From the NCBI GenBank assembly GCA_946414095.1, contig CAMKNB010000002.1, forward strand, positions 20,128 to 84,127: a stretch of DNA of 64,000 nt, read 5' to 3'. Position numbers and translations under genes: made by a program. Positions 26,829-35,328 of this stretch are shown here, piece by piece. Every line of letters starts with the position of its first letter. The first letter of the stretch is position 1. A model generated the notes under the pieces. The model saw only the letters and a list, made by a program, of their open reading frames with translations, did no database searches and was not told the origin of the DNA. The DNA is from an uncultured Mycoplasmatota bacterium. GTDB lineage: Bacteria; Bacillota_I; Bacilli_A; RF39; UBA660.

Positions 26829-27683
26829 ATGAAAAAAGAGAAAAAAAGATACTTTTTAATAGAATATTATGATTCAATTAGAACTAAAACTGTTTCTTCT
26901 TATGAGAAAGTATTATATTTTCTTCATGAAATAAAGAAATATAATAACAGAAAAACTAGTAAATATTTATTTGGTAATGTTGAAATTATAAAACTTGAAA
27001 ATGAATATTTAATGCAAGCACATGTTTATAGAAAGTATACGGATAGATTAACAATTAGTGAAATAGATAGTTTAACATCATCTCTTAGTGAAAAAGAACT
27101 TGCTAGTATGTTTAAAGATAAATCTAAAATGATTGATGGTGCAGAGCCTGATATAAATATAGCTTATTTTGAAACACAAGATAAAGATGAGAATGGTAGA
27201 ACAAAATTTGAAAGAGGTATTAAATATTTACCAGTATTATATAAAGAAGATTTAAAATATATGGATAAACAATACATAAAAGAGTGTTTGTATTATCATG
27301 CTAGTACAAGAGATTTTGATTTCTTTAGAGACTTAGCTAATGAATTTAGTTTTTATCATTTTATTGGTGATGAAATAGATAAATTAAGAAGCGTAAATGA
27401 TAAGTGTGAAAACCAAGGATATGACTTAAATCAGTTATATATAGCAGCAAATAAATTATATGAAAAATTTATTTGTGAGTATGAAAAAGATGAAAGTCTA
27501 TCTAGAGACAAAGATGGTAAATATATTATTAGTAGAAGAAGACTAAGAGACTTTGGATTCTTTATTAAAAATTATAATATTAGAGATGTAAAAAGAAAGT
27601 CACCATTTGTTTATAATAAGCCACTTCCAAAACCTGAATATATTGAAGAAGAAAGTGGACAATTAAAATTAAGATTAAAATAA
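26829..27683 (+). CDS. Hypothetical protein, 284 aa
   Basis: A charged, cytosolic, predicted alpha/beta protein with no signal peptide or membrane helix. It has a basic N-terminus (KKEKKRYFLIEYYDS), a helical middle, and an Arg/Lys-rich stretch near the end (SRRRLRDFGFFIKNYNIRDVKRK). It has its own consensus promoter, a GGGGGA site before ATG, and a strong terminator, so it is an independent unit. The basic C-terminal part could bind nucleic acid, but I recognise no family. Confidence 0.65.
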   Translation: MKKEKKRYFLIEYYDSIRTKTVSSYEKVLYFLHEIKKYNNRKTSKYLFGNVEIIKLENEYLMQAHVYRKYTDRLTISEIDSLTSSLSEKELASMFKDKSKMIDGAEPDINIAYFETQDKDENGRTKFERGIKYLPVLYKEDLKYMDKQYIKECLYYHASTRDFDFFRDLANEFSFYHFIGDEIDKLRSVNDKCENQGYDLNQLYIAANKLYEKFICEYEKDESLSRDKDGKYIISRRRLRDFGFFIKNYNIRDVKRKSPFVYNKPLPKPEYIEEESGQLKLRLK

Positions 27684-27685
27684 TT

Positions 27686-27726
27686 AAAAAGATATATATT
27701 TCGACAAAAAATATATATCTTTTTTT
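27686..27726 (+). terminator. Rho-independent terminator
   Basis: 16-bp A/T stem AAAAAGATATATATTT / AAATATATATCTTTTT with a 7-nt loop and T run, just after the 284-aa gene. Confidence 0.75.
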
Positions 27727-27749
27727 GTACAATAAAAAAGGTGATTAAA

Positions 27750-28472
27750 ATGATATATATAGATGAATTAATTATTTTGAATTTTATTATTGATTATATT
27801 TTACTTTATAGTTTATCAGAACTATTAAAAATAAATACTAGAAGATATAAATTATTTTTATCATCTTTAATAGGAGAATTATCACTGATAACATTACTAT
27901 TAAAAATTAACAATTATCTATCATTTGCATTAAATATTATTGTTAGTTTAATAATGATTTCTATTGCTTTTGGATATAATGATATAAAAACTCTTATAAA
28001 AAACACTATTTATTTTTATATAATTAATTTTTTTATAGGTGGAACTTTATTTTATTTTAAGAATGAAAATTTAATTAAATATAAATATGTATTATTATTG
28101 ATTCCATTTTTTATGAAAATTTATAAATATTTTGCATATAATTTAAAGAATATATTTTCTTTAAAACATAAAGTTACAATATATTTGAATAATGGTAAAG
28201 TATTATATCTAAATGGTTATATGGATACAGCAAATACATTAATAGAGCCATATCAAAATAAAAAAGTGATAATAATTAATAAAAAAGTAAATGAAAACTT
28301 TTTTTATGTTCCATATAAAACGATTGATAATACTTCACTTATAAAGTGTTTTAATCCAAAAAGGGTATATATTGATGGACTAGGTGAGAGAAATGACATA
28401 TGTATTGGAATAATTAATCAAAAATTTATAGGTTATAATTGTTTATTAAATTATAAATTGATGGAGGAATAA
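27750..28472 (+). CDS. spoIIGA: SpoIIGA-type sigma-E processing peptidase
   Basis: A 240-residue aspartic protease that in model spore-formers cleaves pro-sigma-E at the septum. The first ~125 residues form about five transmembrane helices. The C-terminal pepsin-like domain has the catalytic motif as DTAN at 159-162 (GYMDTANTLIEPY), where Bacillus has DSGN, so Gly is replaced by Ala. ATG 27750 follows AAAAAGGTGATT; the in-frame GTG at 27741 is part of that site. sigE starts on the last base of its stop codon, the classic spoIIG arrangement. Confidence 0.88.
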   Translation: MIYIDELIILNFIIDYILLYSLSELLKINTRRYKLFLSSLIGELSLITLLLKINNYLSFALNIIVSLIMISIAFGYNDIKTLIKNTIYFYIINFFIGGTLFYFKNENLIKYKYVLLLIPFFMKIYKYFAYNLKNIFSLKHKVTIYLNNGKVLYLNGYMDTANTLIEPYQNKKVIIINKKVNENFFYVPYKTIDNTSLIKCFNPKRVYIDGLGERNDICIGIINQKFIGYNCLLNYKLMEE

Positions 28473-29152
28473 TGATAGAAAAAATACTAGATAAATTTTT
28501 TAAAAATGATGGAGTATTCTTTGTAGGAAGTACTGATATTTTGCCACCACCTCTTTCTAAAAGTGAAGAAGAAGATTTGGTAAGAAAATCTAATATAGGG
28601 GACTTAAAAGCAAGAAATAAACTTATTGAACATAATTTAAGATTAGTAGTTTTTCTTTCTAAAAAATATGATAATACAATGTATGATTTAGAAGATTTAG
28701 TTAGTATTGGAACTATAGGATTAATAAAGGCTATAAAAACATATAAATTAGATAAAAATATAAAATTAGCTACTTATGCATCTAGATGTATTGATAATGA
28801 GATATTAATGTTTCTAAGAAAAAATAAAAAAAGAATGAGTGAAGTTAGTTTTGAAGATTCAATAAATTTTGATAATGAAGGAAATGAACTTAAAATAGAA
28901 GATGTGTTTGGAACAGAAGATGATATAGTAGAAAAATCTATTGAAAGTAAAGATAACAAATTGTTACTTGAAGATGAAATAAAAAGATTAAATAAAAGAG
29001 ATAGAGAAATAATAGAAGAAAGATATGGACTATTTGGTAAAAAAGAACTTACTCAAAAAGAACTTGCTTGTAAATTAGATATTTCTCAATCATATATTTC
29101 TAGAATTGAAAAAAAGGTAATAGGTAAATTAAAAACTTTAATGAAAATATGA
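28472..29152 (+). CDS. sigE: Sporulation sigma factor SigE with a short pro-sequence
   Basis: A 226-residue sigma-70 family factor, the early mother-cell regulator. The hallmark LPPPLSKSEEEDL is at about 24-36. Region 2 has NLRLVVFLSKKYDNTMYDLEDLVSIG and LATYASRCIDNEILMFLRKN (given in pieces). Region 4 ends with LDISQSYISRIEKK. Only about 14 residues precede the VFFVGS segment that matches the mature N-terminus region of Bacillus SigE, against about 27 there, so the inhibitory pro-sequence is short. TAATG overlap with spoIIGA indicates coupled translation. Confidence 0.93.
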   Translation: MIEKILDKFFKNDGVFFVGSTDILPPPLSKSEEEDLVRKSNIGDLKARNKLIEHNLRLVVFLSKKYDNTMYDLEDLVSIGTIGLIKAIKTYKLDKNIKLATYASRCIDNEILMFLRKNKKRMSEVSFEDSINFDNEGNELKIEDVFGTEDDIVEKSIESKDNKLLLEDEIKRLNKRDREIIEERYGLFGKKELTQKELACKLDISQSYISRIEKKVIGKLKTLMKI

Positions 29153-29173
29153 ATATTTAATTCATATTTTTTT
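29144..29173 (+). terminator. Rho-independent terminator of spoIIGA-sigE
   Basis: 11-bp stem AAAATATGAAT / ATTCATATTTT with ATTTA loop and T run, overlapping the sigE stop codon. Confidence 0.7.
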
Positions 29174-29253
29174 AATTTATATCTTGTTTTTACTTACATT
29201 ATTGTGATAAAATTGATAATAGAATAGACATTGAGGTGTGGAGGTTATTTTTT

Positions 29254-30954
29254 ATGGCAAAAAACTATGATGATTATGGCTATGAAAAAAGCTATAGAAG
29301 TAGTGGCTCAAGTATATTTAAAAGAATTCTTATTGTATTAATGGTTTTAGTTGCTATTATATTAATATTCTTTTTGATTAAGGGTTGCACTAAGAAGAAA
29401 GAAAACAAAAAAGAAGAGGTTAAATTTGATTATGAATCAGTATTATTAGAAGCAGGCAAAACATATTTTGGAAATAATATTGATGAAGCTCCAAATGCTC
29501 CAGGTGAGTGTTCTGTTGTTGAACTTCAATCATTAATTAACTATAATTTAGTAGATCCAAACAAATTTGGAAATTGTAATGTTACTACTACATATGTAAG
29601 AACATGTATTCTAGATGATGGTACAAGACATTATACACCATGGTTAGTTTGTACAGAAAAAAATTCTGAAACAGAGTATTCAGACTTAGTTGAAGGAACT
29701 ACTAGTCAAGTTATTCCAAATCAAACTTATACAGAATTTAAGTTCTTACCACAAGTTGTTAAACAAGGTGGTGAAAGATATGGTGATGTTGAAGAATTAT
29801 GGCAGGATGAAATTACTTATCCATCATTTAAAACATTAGCTTCAACAACTTACTATAGATATAGAGATAAATTATTTACTTGGAATTTAACAAAGAGAAC
29901 ATATTATTCTAGAAAGGGAGAACAAACAAAAGCAAGTAATGTTAATGATTACTATACAACTTCTCCTGCAAGTGGATATAACAAAACAAGTAATAAAACT
30001 ACAGAAGCTTATAAATGGTATACAACAACTTCTGAAAAAGTTTATTACTCAAAGAATGGAGCTAAAATGCCAAGTGTAACAGAACCAGATGGATATCCAA
30101 ATAGAGATCCACAAGGAATTGATGTTACAAGATATAGAACAAGAACAGTTACTAGTACATTTAAACCAACTAAATATTATGTTTGTGCAACTAGTGCTAG
30201 TTCACCAATTTATGTTTATCAACCAAATACTGAATGTGGAAAAGGAACAAATAAATCTTACAATTATCAAAGAGAAATAGTTTATAGCTGTGTTGACGGT
30301 TCAACCTCAACAGATATGGTTATTCAAAATATAGTACCAAATGCAAATTATAATTGTAAAAAATATTCTGCTTGGTCAGATGTTACAGAAAAGAAATGTA
30401 CAGGAGCAAGCGATGTATGTCAAAGTGTTACATTAACATTCTATTATTGGTATAAATTACAAGGTGGAGTAAATACTTATTATCCATCAGGTGCTAATAA
30501 AGCAAGCGGTGAAAAAGTATATTATATAGAAGCTCCTATTAAAGGCGCAATTAAAGATAAATCAACTAAAACAACTGCTTATAAGTGGTATAAGGAAAGT
30601 AAAACTACTACAACCAAGTATACTGCTCTTCCACCATCTGGATATTATTCAGCAACTAAGTCAAATGAATATAATTGGTCAGATTGGTCAGATTGGAGTA
30701 CTAAGAATCCAAAAGTTAGTGATGGAAGAAGTAGAACAATTGAGAAGAGAGTAAAAATTAAACTACAACAAAATCTTGGAAGTGAAGCTAGCGGATGGGA
30801 AAGCTTAACATCAAGTTACTTAACAGAGAATGAAATGATAAATCTATTTAAGGAAAAAGGATATAAAATAGAAACTTTAGAAGATATTACTAACAATGGT
30901 GAAACTAAATACGAGTTACAACTATATATTAGAAATAAAAAGGAGACTAATTAA
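29254..30954 (+). CDS. Large single-pass surface protein with aromatic Tyr/Trp/Thr-rich repeats
   Basis: 566 residues. The short cytosolic N-terminus is Tyr/Ser-rich. One transmembrane helix at about 25-47 is followed by KGCTKKKENKKEE and a large extracellular region. A Cys-containing module (PGECSVVELQSLINYNLVD ... NCNVTTTYVRTCILDDGT) comes next. After it lie at least two degenerate aromatic blocks with AYKWY-type cores: EAYKWYTTTSEKVYYSKNG near 250 and TAYKWYKESKTTTTKYT near 445. A WSDWSDWS motif, reminiscent of thrombospondin-type WxxW motifs, precedes the C-terminal domain. ATG 29254 follows GGAGG. It lies in a three-gene group inserted between sigE and sigG. Function unknown; surface attachment or a spore-coat/envelope role are guesses. 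Confidence 0.7.
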   Translation: MAKNYDDYGYEKSYRSSGSSIFKRILIVLMVLVAIILIFFLIKGCTKKKENKKEEVKFDYESVLLEAGKTYFGNNIDEAPNAPGECSVVELQSLINYNLVDPNKFGNCNVTTTYVRTCILDDGTRHYTPWLVCTEKNSETEYSDLVEGTTSQVIPNQTYTEFKFLPQVVKQGGERYGDVEELWQDEITYPSFKTLASTTYYRYRDKLFTWNLTKRTYYSRKGEQTKASNVNDYYTTSPASGYNKTSNKTTEAYKWYTTTSEKVYYSKNGAKMPSVTEPDGYPNRDPQGIDVTRYRTRTVTSTFKPTKYYVCATSASSPIYVYQPNTECGKGTNKSYNYQREIVYSCVDGSTSTDMVIQNIVPNANYNCKKYSAWSDVTEKKCTGASDVCQSVTLTFYYWYKLQGGVNTYYPSGANKASGEKVYYIEAPIKGAIKDKSTKTTAYKWYKESKTTTTKYTALPPSGYYSATKSNEYNWSDWSDWSTKNPKVSDGRSRTIEKRVKIKLQQNLGSEASGWESLTSSYLTENEMINLFKEKGYKIETLEDITNNGETKYELQLYIRNKKETN

Positions 30955-30956
30955 TT

Positions 30957-32627
30957 ATGGAAGATTTTCAAAATTTAAAAAATGAATTTGAAGCTCTTAA
31001 AAACAGTTTAAGTGGTAGAAATATCGATGAAATTGGAATAATAGAGTTAAGAAGAATTAAAGGCGACTTAGAAAGACTTCATGCTAGAAATCTTGAGGTA
31101 CAAGAAAATTTAAGATTCGATAGAACTATCGATACTGCAGATTTAGTTAGCATTCTAAATGATGGTGATAAATTATATGATGAAATGGCAAACTTATTAA
31201 GACCAGTTTCAGAAACAGTTAAAGCAAAAGCCACATTAGGAATGTCTAAAGTTAGAACTCGTAGAGATTTAGTTAATGCTAGAACTAGAAATCAAGAACT
31301 AATCAATATGTTTACTTCAAATCTTGAAAGAGTAAAAGAACTTTCTAAAAATATTAGTGATGAGACTGTAAAAAAATTATATGATCAAAATATAACTAAT
31401 CTTCAAGAAAATATAAATAGATTAAGCGAAGTTGATGCTTACTATGCAGGATTAATTGCTAATTTAGATAAAGAAATTGAAATTCTTAGATTTGGTGGAA
31501 AGGTTCCGGAATTAGAAAATATTGAAGAAGAAACAAAAGGTATTTCTAAGGAAGAAGAAGAAGCATTAAAGAAAAAAGCTGAAGAAGAAAAAGCTTCAAC
31601 TGAAGAAAAACCTTCTACAAAAGAAGAGGATTCAGATGAATTAAAAATGCAACCTAGAAGTGCTTTTGGATTGGAAGATAAAGAAGAACCTTCAAATGGA
31701 GAAAATACATCAACTGAAGAAGAGCCTTCAACAAAAGAAGAAGATTCAGATGAATTAAAAATGCAGCCTAGAAGTGCTTTTGGATTGGAAGATAAAGAAG
31801 AACCTAAAGAAGAAAATAAAGAAGAAAATAAAGAAGAAAATCCTTCTACAGAGGAAAATAAAGAAGAAGAAAAATCTTCTGGTGAAGAACCTAAAGAAGA
31901 AAATCCTTCTGCTGATGAAAATAAAGATAAAGAAGAACCAAAAGATGATGAAGAAGTTGTTGATGCTGTTGTTAAGCAACCTAAATCAACTTTATGGCAA
32001 AAACTTCAACCAATTATTGAGGGTGTAAAAGTATTCTTATTAACTGCTATTGCTGTGCATACTGGTCTTGGAGCACATGCATTAATAAATAATAATAATA
32101 ATAATAATATTGAAACAACTACTGAAACTGAGAATGATAAAACTACTGATGATGAGCAAGACAAAGAACAAAAGGACGATCAAGAAAGTCATGACCAAGA
32201 TGATAATCATGAATTGCCTCCATCTCCATCTCCATCACCAGATAAAGGTGATCAAGGACAAGGAGAGAGTTCACAACAAGAAGAAGAGAAAATTACAATA
32301 GAACTAGCTCCAGGAGAAGTTGCATTTAATGCTGAAACTGGAGTAGAAATAAATAATGCTGGAAATGCTGTTGTTCATAATCAAGATGGTACTACAGAAA
32401 GACTAACGGATAGAACTCTAGAACAAACTGATCATGGTACATCTATTGTAACTGGTTCTGATCTTGAAAATACTGGTGCAGTAGTAGTTGGAACTTTACC
32501 AAGAACTGGACAAGAAATTACAGAAGAACAAGCAAGAGCCAATATGAATACTCAAGAAGAAGCTAACTTTAATGAAGCATTAGGTCAAGCTTTTCAAGAT
32601 TTCTTCTCTAATGGACCAACATTATAA
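30957..32627 (+). CDS. Coiled-coil, acidic-repeat membrane protein of unknown function
   Basis: 556 residues with a clear mosaic layout. Residues ~1-185 are helical and coiled-coil-like. Residues ~190-340 are an extremely acidic, disordered Glu/Lys/Pro/Ser tract containing an 80-nt direct repeat. One transmembrane helix follows (about 352-375), then an Asn run, another acidic tract and a C-terminal extracellular domain rich in beta-type sequence (ELAPGEVAFNAETGVEINN). There is no N-terminal signal, so the long coiled-coil part is cytosolic. It starts 2 nt after the previous gene and clearly belongs to the same operon. No family recognised. A structural link between cytosol and envelope is plausible but unproven. 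Confidence 0.68.
   Translation: MEDFQNLKNEFEALKNSLSGRNIDEIGIIELRRIKGDLERLHARNLEVQENLRFDRTIDTADLVSILNDGDKLYDEMANLLRPVSETVKAKATLGMSKVRTRRDLVNARTRNQELINMFTSNLERVKELSKNISDETVKKLYDQNITNLQENINRLSEVDAYYAGLIANLDKEIEILRFGGKVPELENIEEETKGISKEEEEALKKKAEEEKASTEEKPSTKEEDSDELKMQPRSAFGLEDKEEPSNGENTSTEEEPSTKEEDSDELKMQPRSAFGLEDKEEPKEENKEENKEENPSTEENKEEEKSSGEEPKEENPSADENKDKEEPKDDEEVVDAVVKQPKSTLWQKLQPIIEGVKVFLLTAIAVHTGLGAHALINNNNNNNIETTTETENDKTTDDEQDKEQKDDQESHDQDDNHELPPSPSPSPDKGDQGQGESSQQEEEKITIELAPGEVAFNAETGVEINNAGNAVVHNQDGTTERLTDRTLEQTDHGTSIVTGSDLENTGAVVVGTLPRTGQEITEEQARANMNTQEEANFNEALGQAFQDFFSNGPTL
31611..31804 (+). repeat. Direct repeat of about 80 bp in the acidic tract
   Basis: Copies at 31611-31690 and 31725-31804 are nearly identical and encode PSTKEEDSDELKMQPRSAFG followed by LEDKEEP. 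The high nucleotide identity indicates a recent tandem duplication with potential for slippage. Confidence 0.8.
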
Positions 32628-32646
32628 TTTTTAGGAGGAAAAAAGA

Positions 32647-32886
32647 ATGGAAAATTTAACAAATCAAGTATTAGATTTAGCAAATGGAAAAAAATATTTT
32701 GTATTAAGACAAGCAGTTTATAAAGGTGTTACATATTTCTTAGGAGCTGAACTTTCAGAAGATGAAGAAAATTTCACAAATGAATTTGCTTTCTTAGAAC
32801 GTGTTGGTAATGAGGGTTTGAAAATTAAAAAGGTAACTGATCCTTCTATAATTGAAGTTTTGGCAAAAAATATTAAAATAGATTAA
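32647..32886 (+). CDS. Small hypothetical protein, 79 aa
   Basis: A small soluble protein with a beta-rich pattern (KKYFVLRQAVYKGVTYFLGAE, then acidic SEDEENF, then FAFLERVGNEGLKIKKV). The layout loosely resembles DUF1292-type small acidic proteins of Firmicutes, but similarity is weak. AGGAGG precedes the ATG. It lies 19 nt after the acidic membrane protein and directly before the sigG leader hairpin, so it ends the inserted three-gene group. Confidence 0.65.
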   Translation: MENLTNQVLDLANGKKYFVLRQAVYKGVTYFLGAELSEDEENFTNEFAFLERVGNEGLKIKKVTDPSIIEVLAKNIKID

Positions 32887-32900
32887 TGAATAAAAATAAT

Positions 32901-32937
32901 AAATTCCTTTCAATATAATATAGAAAGGAATTTTTTT
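32901..32937 (+). promoter_or_regulatory. sigG leader hairpin: terminator-like and sequestering the ribosome-binding site
   Basis: 11-bp perfect stem AAATTCCTTTC (32901-32911) / GAAAGGAATTT (32923-32933) with an 11-nt loop, then a T run to the ATG at 32938. The only Shine-Dalgarno of sigG (AAAGGA, 32924-32929) is fully inside the right arm. The element can thus end transcription from upstream and hold sigG translation down. Confidence 0.8.
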
Positions 32938-33708
32938 ATGGCGAAAAATAGAGTAGAAATAAATGGTATTAATACTGGAAAATTAAATGTTCTTAATCAT
33001 AATGAAATGTTAGATTTATTTCAACAGTTAAAAAGTGGTAATAAAGCTGCTAAAAATAAGTTAATAGAAGGCAATTTAAAGTTAGTTTTAAGCATTTTAA
33101 GAAAGTATCAAAATAAGTGCGATAATTTAGATGATTTATTTCAAATTGGTGTTGTTGGTCTTATAAAAGCTGTTGATAATTTTGATTTATCATTTGGTGT
33201 TAAATTTAGTACTTATGCTGTATTAATGATTGAAGGTGAAATAAAAAGATATTTAAGAGATGATGATAGTATTAGGATATCAAGAAGTATTAAAGAATTA
33301 TCTTATCAAGTTGTAAGTTATAGGGAAGACTACTTAAGTAAGTATTATAAATACCCAACTAATGAAGAAGTATGTAAATATTTTAATATTAGTGAATATG
33401 AATTATATAATGTTTTAAGTTCTCTTACAGATACTGTAAGTATTTTTGAACCAATATTTAATGATAATGGAGATGCTGTCTATCTAATAGATCAAATTGA
33501 AGATAAAAGTGTTAAAGATTTGGATAATTTACTAGCTTTAAGGGAAGCATTATCCAAAATAAAAGATAGGGAAAAAACAATTATTATGAAAAGGTATATC
33601 GATGGATTGTCACAATCTGAAATAGCTTCAATGCTAAATATAAGTCAAGCACAAGTATCAAGAATAGAAAATAATGCATTAGATAGTATTAAAAAGCTAA
33701 TTTTATAA
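32938..33708 (+). CDS. sigG: Sporulation sigma factor SigG (late forespore)
   Basis: A 256-residue sigma-70 family factor. It begins MAKNRVEINGINTGKLNVL, matching Bacillus SigG. Region 2 contains DDLFQIGVVGLIKAVDNFDL and VKFSTYAVLMIEGEIKRYLRD (given in pieces). A region 3 follows, and region 4 ends with MLNISQAQVSRIENNAL. The FEPIFNDNGDAVYLIDQI block is typical of SigF/SigG. It drives late forespore genes in spore-formers. Translation is probably limited by the leader hairpin. ylmC follows 11 nt later. Confidence 0.92.
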   Translation: MAKNRVEINGINTGKLNVLNHNEMLDLFQQLKSGNKAAKNKLIEGNLKLVLSILRKYQNKCDNLDDLFQIGVVGLIKAVDNFDLSFGVKFSTYAVLMIEGEIKRYLRDDDSIRISRSIKELSYQVVSYREDYLSKYYKYPTNEEVCKYFNISEYELYNVLSSLTDTVSIFEPIFNDNGDAVYLIDQIEDKSVKDLDNLLALREALSKIKDREKTIIMKRYIDGLSQSEIASMLNISQAQVSRIENNALDSIKKLIL

Positions 33709-33719
33709 TATAATTTAAT

Positions 33720-33950
33720 ATGAAATTATCAGAGTTACAAAGAAAAGATATTATTAATATAAAAGATGGAAAAAAAATAGGTAAAATAGTTGATGTTGAA
33801 TTTGATATTAAATCTGGATATATGATTCATTTTGTTATAGAAAAATATAATTTTGTTAGAAGTTTATTTTCTACTACAGATGATTTAACAATTAAATTTA
33901 CTCAAATAAAAAAATTAGGTGAAGATGTAATACTAATAGATATATCTTAA
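33720..33950 (+). CDS. ylmC: YlmC/YmxH-family PRC-barrel protein
   Basis: A 76-residue PRC-barrel-like protein (MKLSELQRKDIINIKDGKKIGKIVDVEFD, split: LSELQRKDIINI then GKKIGKIVDVEFD). It is found beside sigG in spore-formers and annotated as YlmC/YmxH sporulation protein. Function unknown. No good Shine-Dalgarno is seen, so translation may depend on coupling with sigG. The assignment rests on both sequence pattern and position. Confidence 0.85.
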   Translation: MKLSELQRKDIINIKDGKKIGKIVDVEFDIKSGYMIHFVIEKYNFVRSLFSTTDDLTIKFTQIKKLGEDVILIDIS

Positions 33951-33971
33951 ATAATTTGATAAAATAATAAT

Positions 33972-34451
33972 ATGAAAAAAAGATTATTTATTTATATTTT
34001 TATTTTAATTGCGTTAGTATCATTTGATCAAATAACGAAATATATAGTTATTAATTCATTCAATGTTAATGATAAATTGATATTAATCAATAATTTTTTA
34101 AAGTTTTACTATATACGAAATACTGGTATATCGTTTGGAATGTTAAGCAATCAAAAGTATATTATTATTTTGTTAACATTATTAGTTATTGCTTATGTAA
34201 TATATGAAACTATTAAGAATAAAAAAAACAAGTTAATGATTATATCATCATCTTTAATTATAAGTGGAGCAATTGGAAATTTAATAGATAGAGTATTTAG
34301 AGGATATGTAGTAGATTTTATATCTTTTACTTTATTTAAAAAGGAAATGGCAATATTTAACATAGCAGACATATTAATTACGTTTGGCATAATTTTATAT
34401 ATTTATATTATATTAATGGAAGGTAAAAATGAAAGAAATAGTAGTAAATGA
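33972..34451 (+). CDS. lspA: Lipoprotein signal peptidase (signal peptidase II)
   Basis: A 159-residue membrane aspartic protease with four transmembrane helices that cleaves prolipoprotein signal peptides. Motifs: FDQITKY near the start, FYIRNTGISFGM, and the catalytic pair in NLIDRVFRGYVVDFISF and FNIADILI. The neighbouring RluD-type gene is its usual partner in Firmicutes and overlaps it by 23 nt. No strong Shine-Dalgarno is visible before ATG 33972. Confidence 0.93.
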   Translation: MKKRLFIYIFILIALVSFDQITKYIVINSFNVNDKLILINNFLKFYYIRNTGISFGMLSNQKYIIILLTLLVIAYVIYETIKNKKNKLMIISSSLIISGAIGNLIDRVFRGYVVDFISFTLFKKEMAIFNIADILITFGIILYIYIILMEGKNERNSSK

Positions 34452-35328
34452 AGAAAATAGTTTGAAAAGATTAGATGTATTTTTAACAAATGAATTAGGT
34501 GAAAGTAGAAATTTTATAATTAAAAATATTAAGAGTGGTAATATCACTATAAATGGAAATGTTGTTAAAAGTGGTTATTCACTTAAAACTGGAGATATTA
34601 TTAAAATAGGAAATCTAAAAGTGGATACCAGTGTTAAAGCAGAAGATATACCAATTGACATCTTATATGAAGATGATGAGATAATGGTTGTTAATAAAAA
34701 AAGTGGAATGGTTGTTCATCCCGGCAATGGAAATTATTCGCATACTTTAGTTAATGCACTTATGAATTATACTGATGATTTAAGCGATGAGGGTGGTAGT
34801 GAGAGATGTGGCATTGTTCATAGAATTGATAAAGATACATCTGGTATATTACTAATTGCTAAAACAAATGAATCTCACAGAATTTTATCAGATGATTTTA
34901 AAAATAAGAGAGTTAAAAGAAAGTATATTGCTCTTGTTCATGGAGTAATAGAAAATAATAAAGGTAAAATAAATGCTCCGATTGGTAGAAGTAAAATAGA
35001 TAGAAAGAAAATGTGTGTGACTGATGAAAATAGTAAGAGTGCTGTTACAAATTTTACAGTTATAGAAAGATATAAAAATGCAACATTAATTGAACTTATT
35101 CTTGAAACTGGTAGAACTCATCAAATTAGAGTACACATGGAGTATATAAATCATCCTGTTGTAAATGATCCAGTATATGGAAAAAGAAAGATTATAAATG
35201 ATTATGGTCAAATGCTACATGCTAAATATTTAGGGTTTAATCATCCAAAAACACATGTGTTTATGGAATTTTCAGTTGAACCTGAAAAAGAATTTATGGA
35301 AATATTAGAGATGTTTAAAAATTCATAA
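34429..35328 (+). CDS. rluD: RluD-family 23S rRNA pseudouridine synthase
   Basis: 299 residues. An N-terminal S4-like RNA-binding domain (LKRLDVFLTNELGESRNFI, NITINGNVVKSG) is followed by the RluA/RluD catalytic domain. The active-site motif is HRIDKDTSGILLIAK with the catalytic Asp, and TGRTHQIRVHMEYI is conserved. It probably modifies uridines in the 23S rRNA. The gene starts inside lspA with AAGGTAAA upstream of ATG. Its end overlaps the convergent TspO-like gene by 14 nt. Confidence 0.92.
   Translation: MKEIVVNEENSLKRLDVFLTNELGESRNFIIKNIKSGNITINGNVVKSGYSLKTGDIIKIGNLKVDTSVKAEDIPIDILYEDDEIMVVNKKSGMVVHPGNGNYSHTLVNALMNYTDDLSDEGGSERCGIVHRIDKDTSGILLIAKTNESHRILSDDFKNKRVKRKYIALVHGVIENNKGKINAPIGRSKIDRKKMCVTDENSKSAVTNFTVIERYKNATLIELILETGRTHQIRVHMEYINHPVVNDPVYGKRKIINDYGQMLHAKYLGFNHPKTHVFMEFSVEPEKEFMEILEMFKNS

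Noticed and set aside
31755..31979. Minus-strand Phe/Ile/Arg-rich ORF and plus-strand Lys-rich ORF in the acidic tract
   Set aside because: Shadows of a low-complexity GAA/AAA-rich coding region in other frames.
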